A stretch of DNA of 64,000 nucleotides from Hippasteria phrygiana (lineage: Eukaryota > Echinodermata > Asteroidea > Valvatida > Goniasteridae), in contig JAZGUH010000732.1 of the NCBI GenBank assembly GCA_037893225.1, forward strand, positions 124,001 through 188,000. The letters are read 5' to 3'. Positions 10,047-20,806 of this stretch are shown in pieces; the stretch's first letter is position 1; the number at the start of each line of letters is the position of its first letter. A program made the translations under genes and the position numbers. Below the pieces are notes generated by a model that saw only the letters and a list, made by a program, of their open reading frames with translations, ran no database searches and was not told where the DNA came from.

Positions 10047-12140
10047 TACTACAAGTTATAATAGCCCATTATGAAAACCAAAGCAAACATTTAGGTGAGA
10101 CTGAACTGTTCTAGTAATCCTTTTGTTTATCTTACATGTCTTTGCTTAAAGATGCTTACTGTGATTCTAGTGTCGTGTAATTTATTTTAAAAGGAAAACA
10201 AATACCTCACTTTAAATATTGAACTTGTGCTTCATATCAGAATATTCCTGCGAGTTATTTATTGTTTATACATGTACAAAATGTATACAGATGTACACGC
10301 ATGTTGCCTGCCATTCTACCTCATTATCACTGTCCATGGTTTCAATCAAAAAGAAATGTGAAATGGTATTCAGTAACAATACTAATTAAGGTTTTCAAAA
10401 TAGACAATTTAAAAAAGACAACTTAAGTTTGAAGTATTCCCATGAAACTCATCATTTGCTATAGCAGCATGCATTATGAACAAGTCCGCTAACCTTTAAA
10501 ATAGTTCAAATTGTTCTTAAATTTGCATTTTTAAACCATTGCATCAGAAAAATGTGTTCAGTCCCCTTAACAAAAACTTTTGTGGGGGGGGGGGGGGGGG
10601 GAGTTGCCAGACAGACTAATCACCCCTTATATAATCACGCCTGAGCTGTATTGCAAGGGTGTTAGATTGAGTAAAATTTATCATTTTTATCATTTCAACA
10701 ATGTCTACAAAAATATATAATCCATCAATTTATTGAAAATATCTTGGAAGTATTATTTCTCAAATTTCACATGCTGCTCCTGGAATGGACAAGAATAAAT
10801 TTGTTATTATATAAATTTGTAAACTTTTGTCAGCAATTTCTTTATTTGCATCTGTTATTAATTATAATACTAACTGAAACAAGAAGTGATATTGGAAAGT
10901 GATTTTAGCCCATTGAATTTATTAATTAATTAAGTTAGCTGAATTTTTTACTCCTTTCAGTCTTGAATTGGAACTTCACTTCCAACAGCTATTGGAAAAA
11001 AATTGGGCACTGACCTTTATCTTGCAATATTAATTCACAAGTTTTCAGGAAATAGATTGCCACAGCCCACTGTTCTTCTCAAACCTTACAGTTCCCGCTG
11101 AAGAATGGCATAATGAAGTTATAAAACAGTCACCGATATTTAATACTTTGAGTGAATATCACACATTGTATTGTTCAAGGCTTTTTGAGGTCCATAAAGG
11201 AACAAGACTGAAGAATGAGAGGCCCTATATTACGTAATGGTTGATGGTCCATCGGATGGCACATTAAGAAAGAGATCCTATCCTTGGTAGTACTTGCATC
11301 TGGTCACGTTAAGTAATGGAAGACACTTTCTCGGAAGAAAATTACTTTAGCTCCAATGTCTGCTCAAAATCCAAGTAGCTTCATCAGGGCCGCCTTGTCA
11401 GTGAAATTCAACAAGGCATAAGCACAACATGCAACATAGAAAGCCAAAAACATTGCCTTGACTCAAAAAATAAGGTCACAGTAAAATCAAGTTGCCTTTC
11501 TTTCCTTGATGAATGAATGGAGTGTCCAGTCGAAGGAAAACAATTATAAATACATGTAAAGTGACTATTCAGGATGGTTGGATCCTTCTATCAGATATTG
11601 ATATAGTTTGCTAATATATCTGGAATGTCCTGATAAAGGCCCATTGACGAAATGTATTGGAAAATGTTAAACTTGTCAGGCAAATTTATTGGAAACAATT
11701 TGCTGGAGCATGTCATGTTGTGCAAAATCAACCCAACCAATGTATTTTTTAGGGGGGGGGGGGGGGGGGGGGGGTTAAGGACGCAACAGTTTGGCTCATC
11801 GTTTTTGGAATTATTTAAAATATTGAACGGAAAGAATGCAGCATTCTGCCGCTACTTTGTTTCACTTCAATGATGGTTAGTCATTGCAGATATGTTGAAA
11901 AGGAAAAAAACAACTGAATTTGGGACCGAGAAAAATTTCAATTTTTTGTTAGAAAATACTCTAAAAATTGTCATGAGTCATCACAGACATTGTACACAAC
12001 CAACACAGTGACGTCTCAATACTACATTCTTTCCTATTCAACTAGTGACCCCCTTGAAAAGAAAACATTCAGAAAGTGATGACTTTTGCACAGATGTTGG
12101 TATTTTCAATTGCAACCACAAAGGCTGAAGACCTTTTCTC
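10047..12140. other. No gene recognised; two poly-G tracts
   Basis: AT-rich DNA with poly-G runs at 10584-10601 and 11752-11774. The stretch 11040-11500 looks slightly less AT-rich and contains broken frames, for example one reading VMVDGPSDGTLRKRSYPW near 11235, which may be a gene or transposase relic. I cannot assign it. Confidence 0.35.
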
Positions 12141-12345
12141 ACAGAACACTAGTCTTGGTTCAAGACGACAGTGATCGATAATGGTTCGTGTAGCATCGCG
12201 TTTATTTGTTCCATGCAGTGCGCCCTCTGACGATTAGACCAACTCATGGGCTCGCACTATCGTCTTGGGAATCCTGCAAAATATGGGCGCGGCTGTAATA
12301 TGCAAATGAGTTTGTTTTTGTTAATATTCATAACCTTCGAACAAC

Positions 12346-12402
12346 ATGGCGCTTCATGCAGTCGGCGACCCCATGTGTCTGGTTTGTGGGAAGAAACCGA
12401 AG
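12346..12402 (+). CDS. Possible captured first exon, unknown
   Basis: Inside the Mutator-like element an ATG in ACAACATGG context opens a frame reading MALHAVGDPMCLVCGKKPK and then meets a GTATGT donor-like sequence at about 12408. The C-x2-C pair hints at a zinc-binding start. An ATGCAAAT octamer lies upstream at 12300-12307. The longer open frame runs to 12558 without recognisable content. It could equally be chance. Confidence 0.25.
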
Positions 12403-12896
12403 ATCGTATGTATACACGCGCGCGTAGCCGAGTACGTTATACTAGGATCTTTGGAAGGAACAAATAACATGCAAAACGTATTTCTGTTAAATAAACGTGA
12501 CATTGATGGTTTTATTGGGGATATCGTTGGGGATTATACTTCTGCATTACGTGTGTGATTCATGTCACAAGTAATAGGCCTACTCAAAGCACTGTCGAGA
12601 ATCACGGACGCAAGCATTTTTCAAAGTGAAATTCGTACGTCTATGATGGTTTTAAATATCCCTATTTCCATTCATATTTGCCCCAACCACTCTTTCCTAC
12701 GTATTTGCCCCAACCTCTCTAGCTCAAGTGAGATTCGCCATGAGTAGCCTAGCTATATAGAGCTCAGTGAAATTTTCAAGCTAAGCTTGAGCCGTGACCC
12801 CGATTGTAGACAGAACTTGGCTCCCGGACTGCACGAATTCCCTTCCTCGATCGACTGCTAAAAAGGGCCTCGGGGGCTTGCTAAAAACAAACGAAT

Positions 12897-13015
12897 TATA
12901 ATACCTGCCCTGAGCTTCCTTCTTCAGCACCTCGTCGGTCAGGCCATGGAGGTAGGCTTTATCCGACAAAGCCACTTGAGAGGTTTTGTCATGTATGATA
13001 TACTTCTGGGGCTGC
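12897..13015 (-). CDS. Possible captured exon, unknown
   Basis: Reverse-strand frame reading KYIIHDKTSQVALSDKAYLH and on to DEVLKKEAQG, with amphipathic, coding-like composition, followed by a GCAGGTATT sequence that could act as a splice donor. It lies inside the Mutator-like element in the opposite direction to the other coding-like stretch. I do not recognise a family. Confidence 0.25.
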
Positions 13016-13545
13016 GACGAGTGATTTGGAAATTGGAGGCGAAGTTGTTTTGATCAAAAGAGAGAGGCACAGGTTCAACAATTTAGTGTTTACCGAATCC
13101 AGTCAGTAAACACACCATGAAAAACACTAACACCCTTCAATTCCTGCATAGATTAACACACGAAACGGTCGTTCACAGTCACAGTTGCTTGTAATTAATT
13201 GTGCGACTCGGATAATCGCATATCGCGCGCTCTGGTAACGTGACAGTATGGCTAGCCGGGCCATGCATGTTTACATTAGCCACAGATCCCGACCCATTAA
13301 TATATTCAGGTCATCGCATAATTCATATGCATGTCCATTTTGCGATCGCTGATTGGCTCCCTAGGAAAGCCTAGGGAGAAATAAAGAAAAAGTTAAACCG
13401 CTGGTGCAGGATTCCCAAGACGATAGTGCGAGCCCATGAGTTGTCTAATCGTACCGTCAGAGGGCGCACTGCATGGAACGAATAAACGCGACGCTACACG
13501 ATCATTATCGATCACTGTCGTCTTGAACCAAGACTAACAGAACAC

Positions 13546-14500
13546 CGGCAACACCCCCTCCCCATCCAACACCAAAATAAACGAATCAGTAAATAAACTA
13601 AATACTAACCTCCCAGTGTTCAACATTTCATTTTGAAAAGAACACTGCACACGATGGCCATGACACTAGTCTCGACCAACAAATACAGACCTGCAGACAG
13701 AAATGCAGTTCTGCTAATAATCCTGGTTTAGGGCCCTCACATACGTGTATGATGTACATGCATACATGGGACCGAGTCTTCGGTGTATGCAGTTTGGAAA
13801 ATCAACCAAAGCATGCATGACCATTGCATCAATCTATCGATAATATACAGAAGAGATAACCTCAGCTTCATTACAGCCTTGCTTGAAAGCATTGCGTCAG
13901 CGACCTGGAAATGGAGAGTGCATAACGGGCACAACCAGCAGCTGTACGAAGTAAACATGACACAGACGGCCTCATACAGTCGTTGTTTTGACGTATTTCT
14001 AAAGGAAATATTTTCAAACTAAGGAAACCTGCAAGAGCTATCATGATACATTTTGTCACCGATTTCGTGTTTTGAAGTTTTAATTCTGCTCTGTCATGTC
14101 GACAATTGTATAAGAAATATCGCCGAAGTCCACGTTTGAGACCATTCTCTTCTGACATGCATGCATCGCTCGCTCGTAGTCTCCTACGGTTGCTGAATTT
14201 ACGTAAACAATGGCGCGGTACTATGGAGACTATTGTATGGCTCCCGGACGTCACATGCACATGGTGAACTGCGCCAGACTAGTCACTCTTCAGCCTCTTT
14301 CTGTTAGAAGAAATCGAAATTGTTCTAATGTTTCAGCGTGTAGTGCTCATTAATTAACAAACAAGAGTAACAACTAAGAACAACCCTCATACTATCTGTG
14401 ATATCTATTTCTATTGAACAAACCAAAAAGAAATCATCCTCCTTAGGTACGTCGAGGAAGCTCTTTTTGCGACTTGGCCTACGGCCTAAAATGCCATTGC
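13546..14500. other. No gene recognised
   Basis: Mixed sequence. The 129-residue reverse-strand ORF at 13871-14260 and an overlapping forward ORF show no domain and look like chance frames. No repeat boundary was found. Confidence 0.4.
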
Positions 14501-14504
14501 AAAC

Positions 14505-14715
14505 TTTGTGGCAACACAGGATCCTGAGCAGATCATGAGTGAAGTGTGATAAACAAAAGATAAGGATATATAAACAGAGAAGCTTGGTCTTTACTTGTTC
14601 CACTGCTAGTTTATTCACCACACACACAAAATGGAAGACATCCAAGCTGGAAGCCAGATTGTCTAGTAGTTTTGCGCAAACAAAGTAGGACCCTAGTCCC
14701 TATTTTATCACAACA
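14505..14715 (-). repeat. Probable Gypsy 3' LTR
   Basis: On the reverse strand a polypurine tract is followed directly by TGTTGTGATAAAATAGG, a TG-starting LTR-like terminus. It continues about 210 bp through a TATATATCC TATA-like word (about 14566-14576) towards a CA near 14505. The far end is uncertain because no target duplication could be paired. Gypsy pol C-terminal coding lies immediately upstream on the same strand, which supports the LTR reading. Confidence 0.5.
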
Positions 14716-14728
14716 TCCCTCCCCTTTT
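14716..14728 (-). promoter_or_regulatory. Polypurine tract of LTR retrotransposon
   Basis: Reverse strand AAAAGGGGAGGGA abuts the putative LTR start TGTTG. In Gypsy elements this tract primes plus-strand DNA synthesis. Confidence 0.6.
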
Positions 14729-14959
14729 GAAAGTACAATTTCAAGAAATATAATTGAGTTCTAACCACAGAGATCTGAAATTTACTACTGTATCATGATG
14801 GGCTATACAAGATCGCTATAAATGAGTTACCTGCTGATATAAGTAACAATCCGCATCTGGTTTCAGGTCAATGTGGAATAAGGGAAATGATCAAAATCCC
14901 TGTGTTGTGTACGGTTCCCAGCAATTCTAACCATCTTTCCTCTCTATGATGTCACTGTA

Positions 14960-15756
14960 CAGTGCGAGTCAAAAAAACTATACACTTTTAAAATTGGCCA
15001 TCTGTAGCAATATAGATAAGATATTTTCATATGTACTTTTAGAGTAACTCTTCCTGTTTCTTTTGGTGACATTTTTACTGGATTAGTTTTCATGCATGAC
15101 TGCACAGGAGACAATTAAGGGGGTCGGGTGAAATCTGAGTTGCGCCAACTGGTCAGGGCTGGATAAGAAGAGACAATTTAAAAGAACACAACCATTGTCT
15201 AACAAAGAGACAAAAAAGAATTTCATTAGCTTTTAAACTTCGTGTTTATTTAAAACATTTAAATTAAATTAAAAAGGCAATTAAATTCCACGGTGTCTTA
15301 GTCCTCAACATGGCCACCATCTCGTTCAATGCACAGCTGGGCTCGGCGCATCATTCCTGCAACAGCACGGCGAAGCATCTCCCTGTCTTGTCTGAGAATG
15401 TCAATTTCACGAGTTATCCTTTCCTGGAGATCATCCAGATTTGCTGGAGGAGTGGTGAAAACCCGAGCTTTCAGATATTCCCATAAAAAGTAGTCAAGAG
15501 GGGTCAGATCAGGAGATCTTGGGGGCCACTCCACCGGTTGATTCAAGGCAATGACCAGTTGGCGCAACTCAGATTTCACCCGACCCCCTTAATTGTCTCC
15601 TGTGCAGTCATGCATAAAAACTAATCCAGTAAAAATGTCACCAAAAGAAGCAGGAAGAGTTACTCTAAAAGTACATATGAAAATATCTTATCTATATTGC
15701 TACAGAATATAACTGTGGCCAATTTTAAAAGTGTATAGTGTTTTTTACTCACACTG
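14960..15756. mobile_element. Mariner-like foldback element with about 205-bp TIRs
   Basis: Flanked by TA at 14958-14959 and 15757-15758. Ends begin CAGTGCGAGTCAAAAA and CAGTGTGAGTAAAAAA. The two arms stay complementary for about 200 bp (14960-15165 and 15540-15756), far longer than ordinary mariner TIRs, because both include inverted copies of the transposase coding start (the TTGCGCCAACTGGTCA word). It is inserted in the 3' part of a reverse-strand Gypsy element. The transposase N-terminal and first catalytic blocks are absent, so it cannot be autonomous. Confidence 0.8.
15298..15579 (-). pseudogene. Mariner transposase C-terminal fragment
   Basis: A 93-residue frame containing WPPRSPDLTPLDYFLWEYLK, the third-catalytic-Asp block of mariner-type DDE/D transposases (SPDL..DYFLW), then a helical tail with NLDDLQERITREI. 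The usual protein is about 345 residues, so only the C-terminal quarter remains; the helix-turn-helix and first two Asp blocks are missing. The apparent start lies within the right inverted repeat. An ending such as ERDGGHVED is common in this family. It cannot be an active enzyme, though it retains an open frame. Confidence 0.85.
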
Positions 15757-15769
15757 TACAGTAATGTAT

Positions 15770-16330
15770 TCTCCCCAGAATGGCACATGGCAACTATAAT
15801 TTTTAACAAGAACACTTAACAAGTTTGAATAAACATATAACAGGGAAAATGTATCCTGATTCAGTTCTTCATGTGTTGTGCCAAAAAGTATCTGCATGTT
15901 AGCCAGGAAATGTTTGGGTTGTGGGTATGGTTGTAGTAGGTTGCTATTACTGGTTAGGATTAGTTGCTGTATCTGGCTGGTTTTCGGATTAGCGACCTGA
16001 TCTGGATGTTTTGGGATCAGAATTATGGGTGCTGTCTGGTGTTGTCTTTTCAGTTGTCGATTTACGGCTGGTTTGGTCGCTTTGGTTCTGATTCCCTGTT
16101 GGTGTATCCATCTGTTTTTCGCTGGTTGTTGATGGAGATATGTCATCAGCAAATCGGACACGTTAGGGTACAGCTGTTGGACATGCTTTGCTGAGCATCT
16201 CTCGAAGGTGTGCTCGATTCCGTCTCAGCGTGTTGCCGTTAGGAGTGGTCACTTCATATGATCTTGGCTCCTTGCAAACGGTTGTCAATTATGAACGAAC
16301 CATGTGCCGTTCCTCCCTAATTCAAAATTT
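15770..16330 (-). pseudogene. Gypsy pol C-terminus, broken
   Basis: The reverse strand near 16190-16270 reads SYEVTTPNGNTLRRNRAHLR, the post-integrase C-terminal word of Gypsy polyproteins (Y.V.T..G...RRNR.HLR). It is followed by a Ser/Thr/Gln-rich tail (for example DDISPSTTSEKQMDTPTGNQ) down to about 15900. Stops and shifts interrupt it. Together with the polypurine tract and LTR near 14.5-14.7 kb, it marks the 3' end of one reverse-strand Gypsy element that was later split by the mariner insertion at 14960-15756. Confidence 0.65.
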
Positions 16331-16336
16331 GCAAAC

Positions 16337-16723
16337 TTATCGAATCAGGGGCGGTTTGCGTTTTGGCGGTCCGACCCAAAAACGTTTCGGTTGTTTATCG
16401 TTTTGGTGATTTCGCATGAGTGCCTGCATGGTTTCCTGCATTTTCATAATTACGTTCGTGCAACTCTTGGCGCGCAGCGATGAAAAACCTGCCGGCTCTA
16501 ACGAAATGTTAACCTCAGCATCATAGTTAGTGCCCACTGCACAGGAAAACAAAACACCAACTACATCCAAACAATCTTCAAGTCGCCTTCGAATAACTTC
16601 TATAATATTCAGGTTTTCCGTATGAAAATGCCTTTCTGCATCTTCCACAGATCTAACCAAGTAGGTGAAAAAACTTGCGATATCCATGTCATGGGCACGA
16701 TATCGCTGTGGGATGGGCGGCAC
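16337..16723 (-). CDS. Unrecognised ORF, 128 residues
   Basis: An uninterrupted reverse-strand frame with coding-like composition (YLVRSVEDAERHFHTENLNI; RRRLEDCLDVVGVLFSC) that ends in a basic segment. It lies directly upstream, on the same strand, of the Gypsy pol C-terminus, but I do not recognise Gypsy content. It may be a separate insertion or a captured exon. No signal peptide or membrane segment is evident. Confidence 0.35.
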   Translation of the reverse strand: MPPIPQRYRAHDMDIASFFTYLVRSVEDAERHFHTENLNIIEVIRRRLEDCLDVVGVLFSCAVGTNYDAEVNISLEPAGFSSLRAKSCTNVIMKMQETMQALMRNHQNDKQPKRFWVGPPKRKPPLIR

Positions 16724-16734
16724 AGCTTATATTT

Positions 16735-16805
16735 GCAACTTCGTTCTGTATATATTGGTTTCGTTCTATATATATATTGGTTTCGTTCTATATATATTGG
16801 TTTCG

Positions 16806-16843
<38 letters not shown>

Positions 16844-16995
16844 CGAAACTATTATATATAGAACGAAACCAATATATATATATATGAGTTTGGTCCTATA
16901 TATATTTGTTTGGTCCGACATATATTTGTTTGGCCCGACATATATTTGTTTGGTCCGACATATATTTCGTTTGGTCCGACATATATTTCGTTTGA
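16735..16995. repeat. TATATA-rich minisatellite with TTTGGTCCGAC units
   Basis: Two related arrays: TATATTGGTTTCGTTCTATA units (16745-16880) around a (TA)n core at about 16808-16842, then about five 22-bp units reading ACATATATTTGTTTGGTCCG (16885-16992). The two halves are partly inverted about the (TA)n core. The ORFs crossing it are Tyr/Ile-rich artefacts. Confidence 0.8.
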
Positions 16996-17146
16996 GAATA
17001 AAGTCATAAAGGGCGCCTCATACGTAATGGTATTTAAAACCTATAGCTAAATCATATTATATCTTATATTAGTAGAAAAAATACCAAATTAAATACGTGA
17101 TTGTTAGTTTTTCTTACTAGACGAAAAACGCGTTACCTACCTATAG

Positions 17147-17387
17147 ACTAATCCGACGAACAAAATTTAGAATTAGAAGCCATCTTTAGGTACCCAATCA
17201 AACGGTACCATACACGCGCGCTCGTTATACGCGCGCTCACATTGTGCCTTTGACCAATAGGTGAAAAGTAAACACGCTCCAAAGTAAACACGCGCCTTAT
17301 AATTTGGTACTAGTAAGCACGCCTATAAGCGCGCGCGAGCGCTGCCACCGCCCGATTAGGTGGCTTCTAACGGTTCGTCGGATTAGT
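17147..17387. mobile_element. Small MITE-like inverted repeat, 241 bp
   Basis: Ends ACTAATCCGACGAAC and its exact complement GTTCGTCGGATTAGT, followed inward by partially complementary AGAAGCCA / TGGCTTCT. No clear target duplication. The interior is rich in CGCGCGC words. Confidence 0.55.
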
Positions 17388-17521
17388 GGAATCGTCCAGT
17401 AATTCTCCTGGTTTGAATATTCATGTTATAGAAGGCTTTTGGCGATTCCGACCAATCAGCTTATTCCGTCCACTTTTGGACTAATTCGCCATAGGGTGTG
17501 TACAAACTGATAACGACATTC

Positions 17522-17642
17522 CCAAGTCTGTGATCGTGATCCAAGGTTAACTCACAAGAGGACGCAAGAGGGCGCTATTTCCTGCACTATTCTTTGATTG
17601 TATTGGCTATCAGGCCGACAAAAACCACGATCACAGACTTGG
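17522..17642. repeat. 121-bp hairpin/MITE
   Basis: A perfect 17-bp inverted repeat, CCAAGTCTGTGATCGTG, at 17522-17538 and 17626-17642 encloses about 87 bp. It sits just before the first catalytic block of the DDE transposase remnant and may have displaced its N-terminus. Confidence 0.65.
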
Positions 17643-18296
17643 AACCAAGTCTACTGCGTATTCCGTGACGAAACAGGCTACAACATATGGACAAGGCGCT
17701 CTTTTGGGAGAGCCCCCTCGCGGTATCCCAGCGAGACGCGTTGTACACGCTCAACGTGGACGCAACTGTAACGTGACATTTGCAGTTTCCGGGGAGATTG
17801 GCCTTGTACAGCACCGGATAGCATTTGAGACTGTTACAAGAGAAACATTTGAAAAGTTTTTGGCCGACACAGCCCGTGAGTGTTAAAACATGTTCCCTGC
17901 AGATGAACCGGTCTTTCTTGTGTACGACAATGCCAGACCCCATGTGCGTGCCCAGCTCCCAGCAGGAATCAACCAGCAGGAATCAACCAGACGATCCAGT
18001 TGAAACGGTTACCACCATATTATTCACCATTCCTGAACATGACGGAAATGGCCCATTCGTCATTTAAAGCTGGCGTGAAGAGAAAGCTGGCCTTCCCAGA
18101 ATGGCAGCTACGAGTAGGGGACTGGGAAGCAACGCATGAAACAGGAATGAATCTGCAACAGTGGAGGTGTGATCTACTGCAAGAAGTGGCTCAGCTGAAT
18201 GTCGGCCAAATAACTCTCGAAAAGTGTGTGAGATGGTACAACTACAGCCAAACGTACATGGCGAGATGCCTAGCACGTCTGAACATTGAAGGCTAA
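17640..18296 (+). pseudogene. IS630/Tc1-like DDE transposase remnant
   Basis: DDE domain of an IS630-Tc1 superfamily transposase, which cuts and joins transposon ends. Forward frames show FRDETGYNIWTRRSFGRAP (first Asp, about 17650-17705), then ARRVVHAQRGRNCNVTFAVS (about 17725-17785), VFLVYDNARPHV (second Asp, about 17915-17945), PPYYSPFLNMTE (third acidic residue, about 18010-18050), and a C-terminal part with SFKAGVKRKLAFPEW and YNYSQTYMARCLARL. The parts lie in shifted frames, with a TAA near 17884 and an about 11-bp duplication (AGCAGGAATCAACC) near 17960. The N-terminal helix-turn-helix is missing. No flanking TIRs were identified. Confidence 0.8.
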
Positions 18297-18394
18297 ATAA
18301 ACCAATTTCAGATATAAAGAACAACATTTTGTTTTGGTTAATTTTGTAACGACCCGCCTGATAATTTTAAGCGTTTGTTTCTTAAAAACATTTG

Positions 18395-19098
18395 TTAGTT
18401 TTTAATTGGACATGGTCCGAACATTAGCAGAAATAAAGAAAACATAAAGACCTGTGGAAACGATCACACATTAAGACTATAGCGAAAGATTTTGTTTTCA
18501 TTTAAAACTTATCACCATAACTTTTGAAACTTTACTTAACAGTCTTCTAGATACAGGGTACAGGCTTTAATTTTAATCATGGTGTAACAAAGCAAAAGGA
18601 ACAATTATTGCAATTAAGACAAAACACATGACGTAAATGAAATACAAACAACACCGAAACGCATCTAACAAAGAAAAACTCAAGTGCCAGTAAAAGAGCT
18701 ATTGCCAGCTTCCTCGAATAAACAAGCCATAACTCATGTTTAATTTGAACGCACAGAAGTTGAAATTCATTGCCCATAAACGAAAAAGAAAACAAAAACT
18801 GGCAACAAATTCATGTGCGCTTCGATGAGTCTTAATTTGATTTCATCAATTGTAGATAGGTAGTAGAAATTTAACTGAAGAATGGTGAAAATGTAGTCTT
18901 GAATGCTTATCAATGAAATAGAATCACTAAAACGAACCTGAATGAAAAGAACGAAATCATGTGTGCACAAACACGAAATTGAATGCAATAGTAGCTAAAG
19001 GAACCCTAGTTTGATTGAATTGGGGGAAATGCGTGAATTTGAATGCGTGCTAATGAAATTGAATTAATTTGTGATGAAATTGGCCGTGAAAACCTATA
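18395..19098 (-). mobile_element. TATAGG-terminal element, truncated copy (subfamily 1)
   Basis: The right end reads GAAATTGGCCGTGAAAACCTATA, the complement of the TATAGGTTTTC..GGCC terminus shared by several elements here. The body matches 60393-61399 in opposite orientation, including a 60-residue Phe-rich ORF that is nearly identical in both, which shows recent common origin rather than coding function. The other end is missing. The interior is unusually rich in TTGAAT/ATTCAA words. Confidence 0.7.
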
Positions 19099-19249
19099 TT
19101 AATTGACCTATCGTACAATGTAATAATATGACATAGTTTAAATTTGTTGTGACAGGCACTGTAATGGCTCCCTGGAGGTTCACTAGCGGCCATTCCTCCC
19201 GTAGCTCCTAGCGTTAAGCGGGGGAACATCCTGTGCCTGGATGGTTTAA

Positions 19250-20381
19250 TATAGGTTTTCCCGGCCAATTTGCGATTTTTTTTGGATCATTTTCGTTATT
19301 GGTCATTCAAATTCGAGTGGATTTTACACATCTGATCAAATTAACGTTTCTTTTTCACTGTTTATGCATTCAATTTCAATTTTTAAGCACCCAAGATTTT
19401 GTTCCTAATGTTCGTTTTCGTTTAGGGGCATTCTATTTCGTTTTGGTGCATTCAAGACTTCATTTGTTGCATTCTAACATTGAGTTTTGTGACATCCTTT
19501 GACGGTTGAAGCATTCAAATGACGTATGACTATCCTTTTCTTTTCTTATTCGTCTACGGGCAATCATTTTCATCAAATGGTCATTCAAATATAGAAGATT
19601 TTTTAATTGACATATTTTCGTATTGTCTTCTGAGGTTTTTGTAAGAAAATTTTAAAATGTATAATGGAAAATTTTGTAGCATTTATAATGTAACATCTGA
19701 ACTGGTATGAGGGATGGATGATGTAACGAACTAATGAAATGAAAAGGGCTACGGTAACTGTTTAAAGTTTGACAAACAAATAGGGGCCTATGTATGTTGA
19801 CATGTTTATGAATCCTTTAACTTTTTAACTACTTTTCTTTTTCGTTCTGATTCACCCATCGATCTCTTCATGTGCAAGACATCGGGGCATGTATGTTCGG
19901 CAATGGTTGTACCATCGGGAACACTTCTCTTGGGTAATTTGTTTTCTTGGGTCGATTCCATCAGACGATTACACCTGAAGACTTAGTTAAGAAAGAGAGG
20001 TGTGCATCTATATATTGAAAACATCAGATTGATTTACGTTGAGATAACTCAAACTTTTATAGGAATACGGACATGCAGGAAAAGATGCTTGAAAAAAGGT
20101 GAAACATGTTTGCCCATTAATGAAAATGAATGCCCGATCAACCCCTTACTGCCGTTCCAGACGAAATTGAATGAAAAAAATACGATACTTTTAATTTGAA
20201 TGCATCTTTTACAGGCACGAGTGAAGCTAAAAGACGATAGAATGATCGGTTAGTGAAATTGAGTGATTCTTTTTTATTGTTGAATGACGATTTGCGTGAT
20301 CATTCAATTTCAATCTAAATTTAATGAGCTAGGCGTTAACATAAACGAAAACATGGTAAAATTGGCCGGGGAAAACCTATA
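19250..20381. mobile_element. TATAGG-terminal element, full copy (subfamily 2)
   Basis: Left end TATAGGTTTTCCCGGCCAAT and right end ATTGGCCGGGGAAAACCTATA are inverted repeats of about 22 bp. The body matches 55624-56626, including a shared word around CTTCATGTGCAAGACATCGG. A TA or TAT duplication is likely. There is no transposase. The interior is dominated by degenerate CATTCAAATT / AATTGAATG repeats on both strands, giving the whole element foldback character. Confidence 0.7.
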
Positions 20382-20489
20382 GTTCAATTTTGATATTTTC
20401 ATTCAAGATTTTCTTAATCGGTGTTGAAATGTGTTTTCGCCTTTGATAATTTCTGTGGCCTGGTGTGATTGTGTCACATGAATTATGTA

Positions 20490-20806
20490 ACTGGGTCTGG
20501 TGTGCCCTGTTTATCAGGGTCTGGTGTGCCCTAAATATGACCGGGTCTGGTGTGCCCTAATTGTGACATGGTCTGGTGTGCCCTCATTGTGACAGGAACT
20601 GGTGTGCCTTATGTATCAGGGTCTGGTGTGCCCTAATTGTGACAGGGTCTAGTGTGCCCTAATTGTGACAGGGTCTGATGTACCCTATGTATCAGGGTCC
20701 GCTGTGCCCTAATGGTGACAGGGTCTGGTGTACCCTAATTGTGACAGGGTCTGGTGTGCCCTATTCATGGCTTGGTCTGGTGAACCCAGGGGTCTGGTGT
20801 GCCCCA
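20490..20806. repeat. Minisatellite, about 27-bp GGGTCTGGTGTGCCCTAATT units
   Basis: About a dozen tandem copies of a 26-28 bp unit reading GTGACAGGGTCTGGTGTGCC followed by CTAATT, varying between TGTGAC and TGTATC spacers. Units contain GGGTC..GCCC, which can pair weakly. Not CRISPR-like: there are no unique spacers. Confidence 0.9.

Larger units (their letters stand above)
12150..13536. mobile_element. Mutator-like (MULE-type) element with about 130-bp TIRs
   Basis: A perfect 9-bp direct duplication, ACAGAACAC, sits at 12141-12149 and 13537-13545. The element begins TAGTCTTGGTTCAAGACG and ends with its complement. The inverted repeats run about 130 bp (12150-12280 and 13405-13536) with over 90% identity by eye, passing through ATCGATAATG, GCGCCCTCTGACG and CATGGGCTCGCACTATCG. 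Long TIRs with a 9-bp duplication fit Mutator-like elements. No MURA/MuDR transposase is present. Two short coding-like stretches on opposite strands (12346-12402 and 12897-13010) could be captured host exons. Confidence 0.7.

Noticed and set aside
13871..14260. 129-residue reverse ORF
   Set aside because: No family motif, overlapped by an ORF on the other strand, no supporting splice or promoter signal.
16665..17009. 114-residue forward ORF rich in Tyr and Ile
   Set aside because: Entirely produced by the TATATA/GGTCCGAC repeats.
18577..18795. Reverse ORF conserved with 60694-60882
   Set aside because: Conservation is explained by shared membership in a TATAGG-terminal element; the frames end differently.
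20490..20806. Possible CRISPR array
   Set aside because: Repeats are contiguous and imperfect with no unique spacers, and the window is animal DNA.
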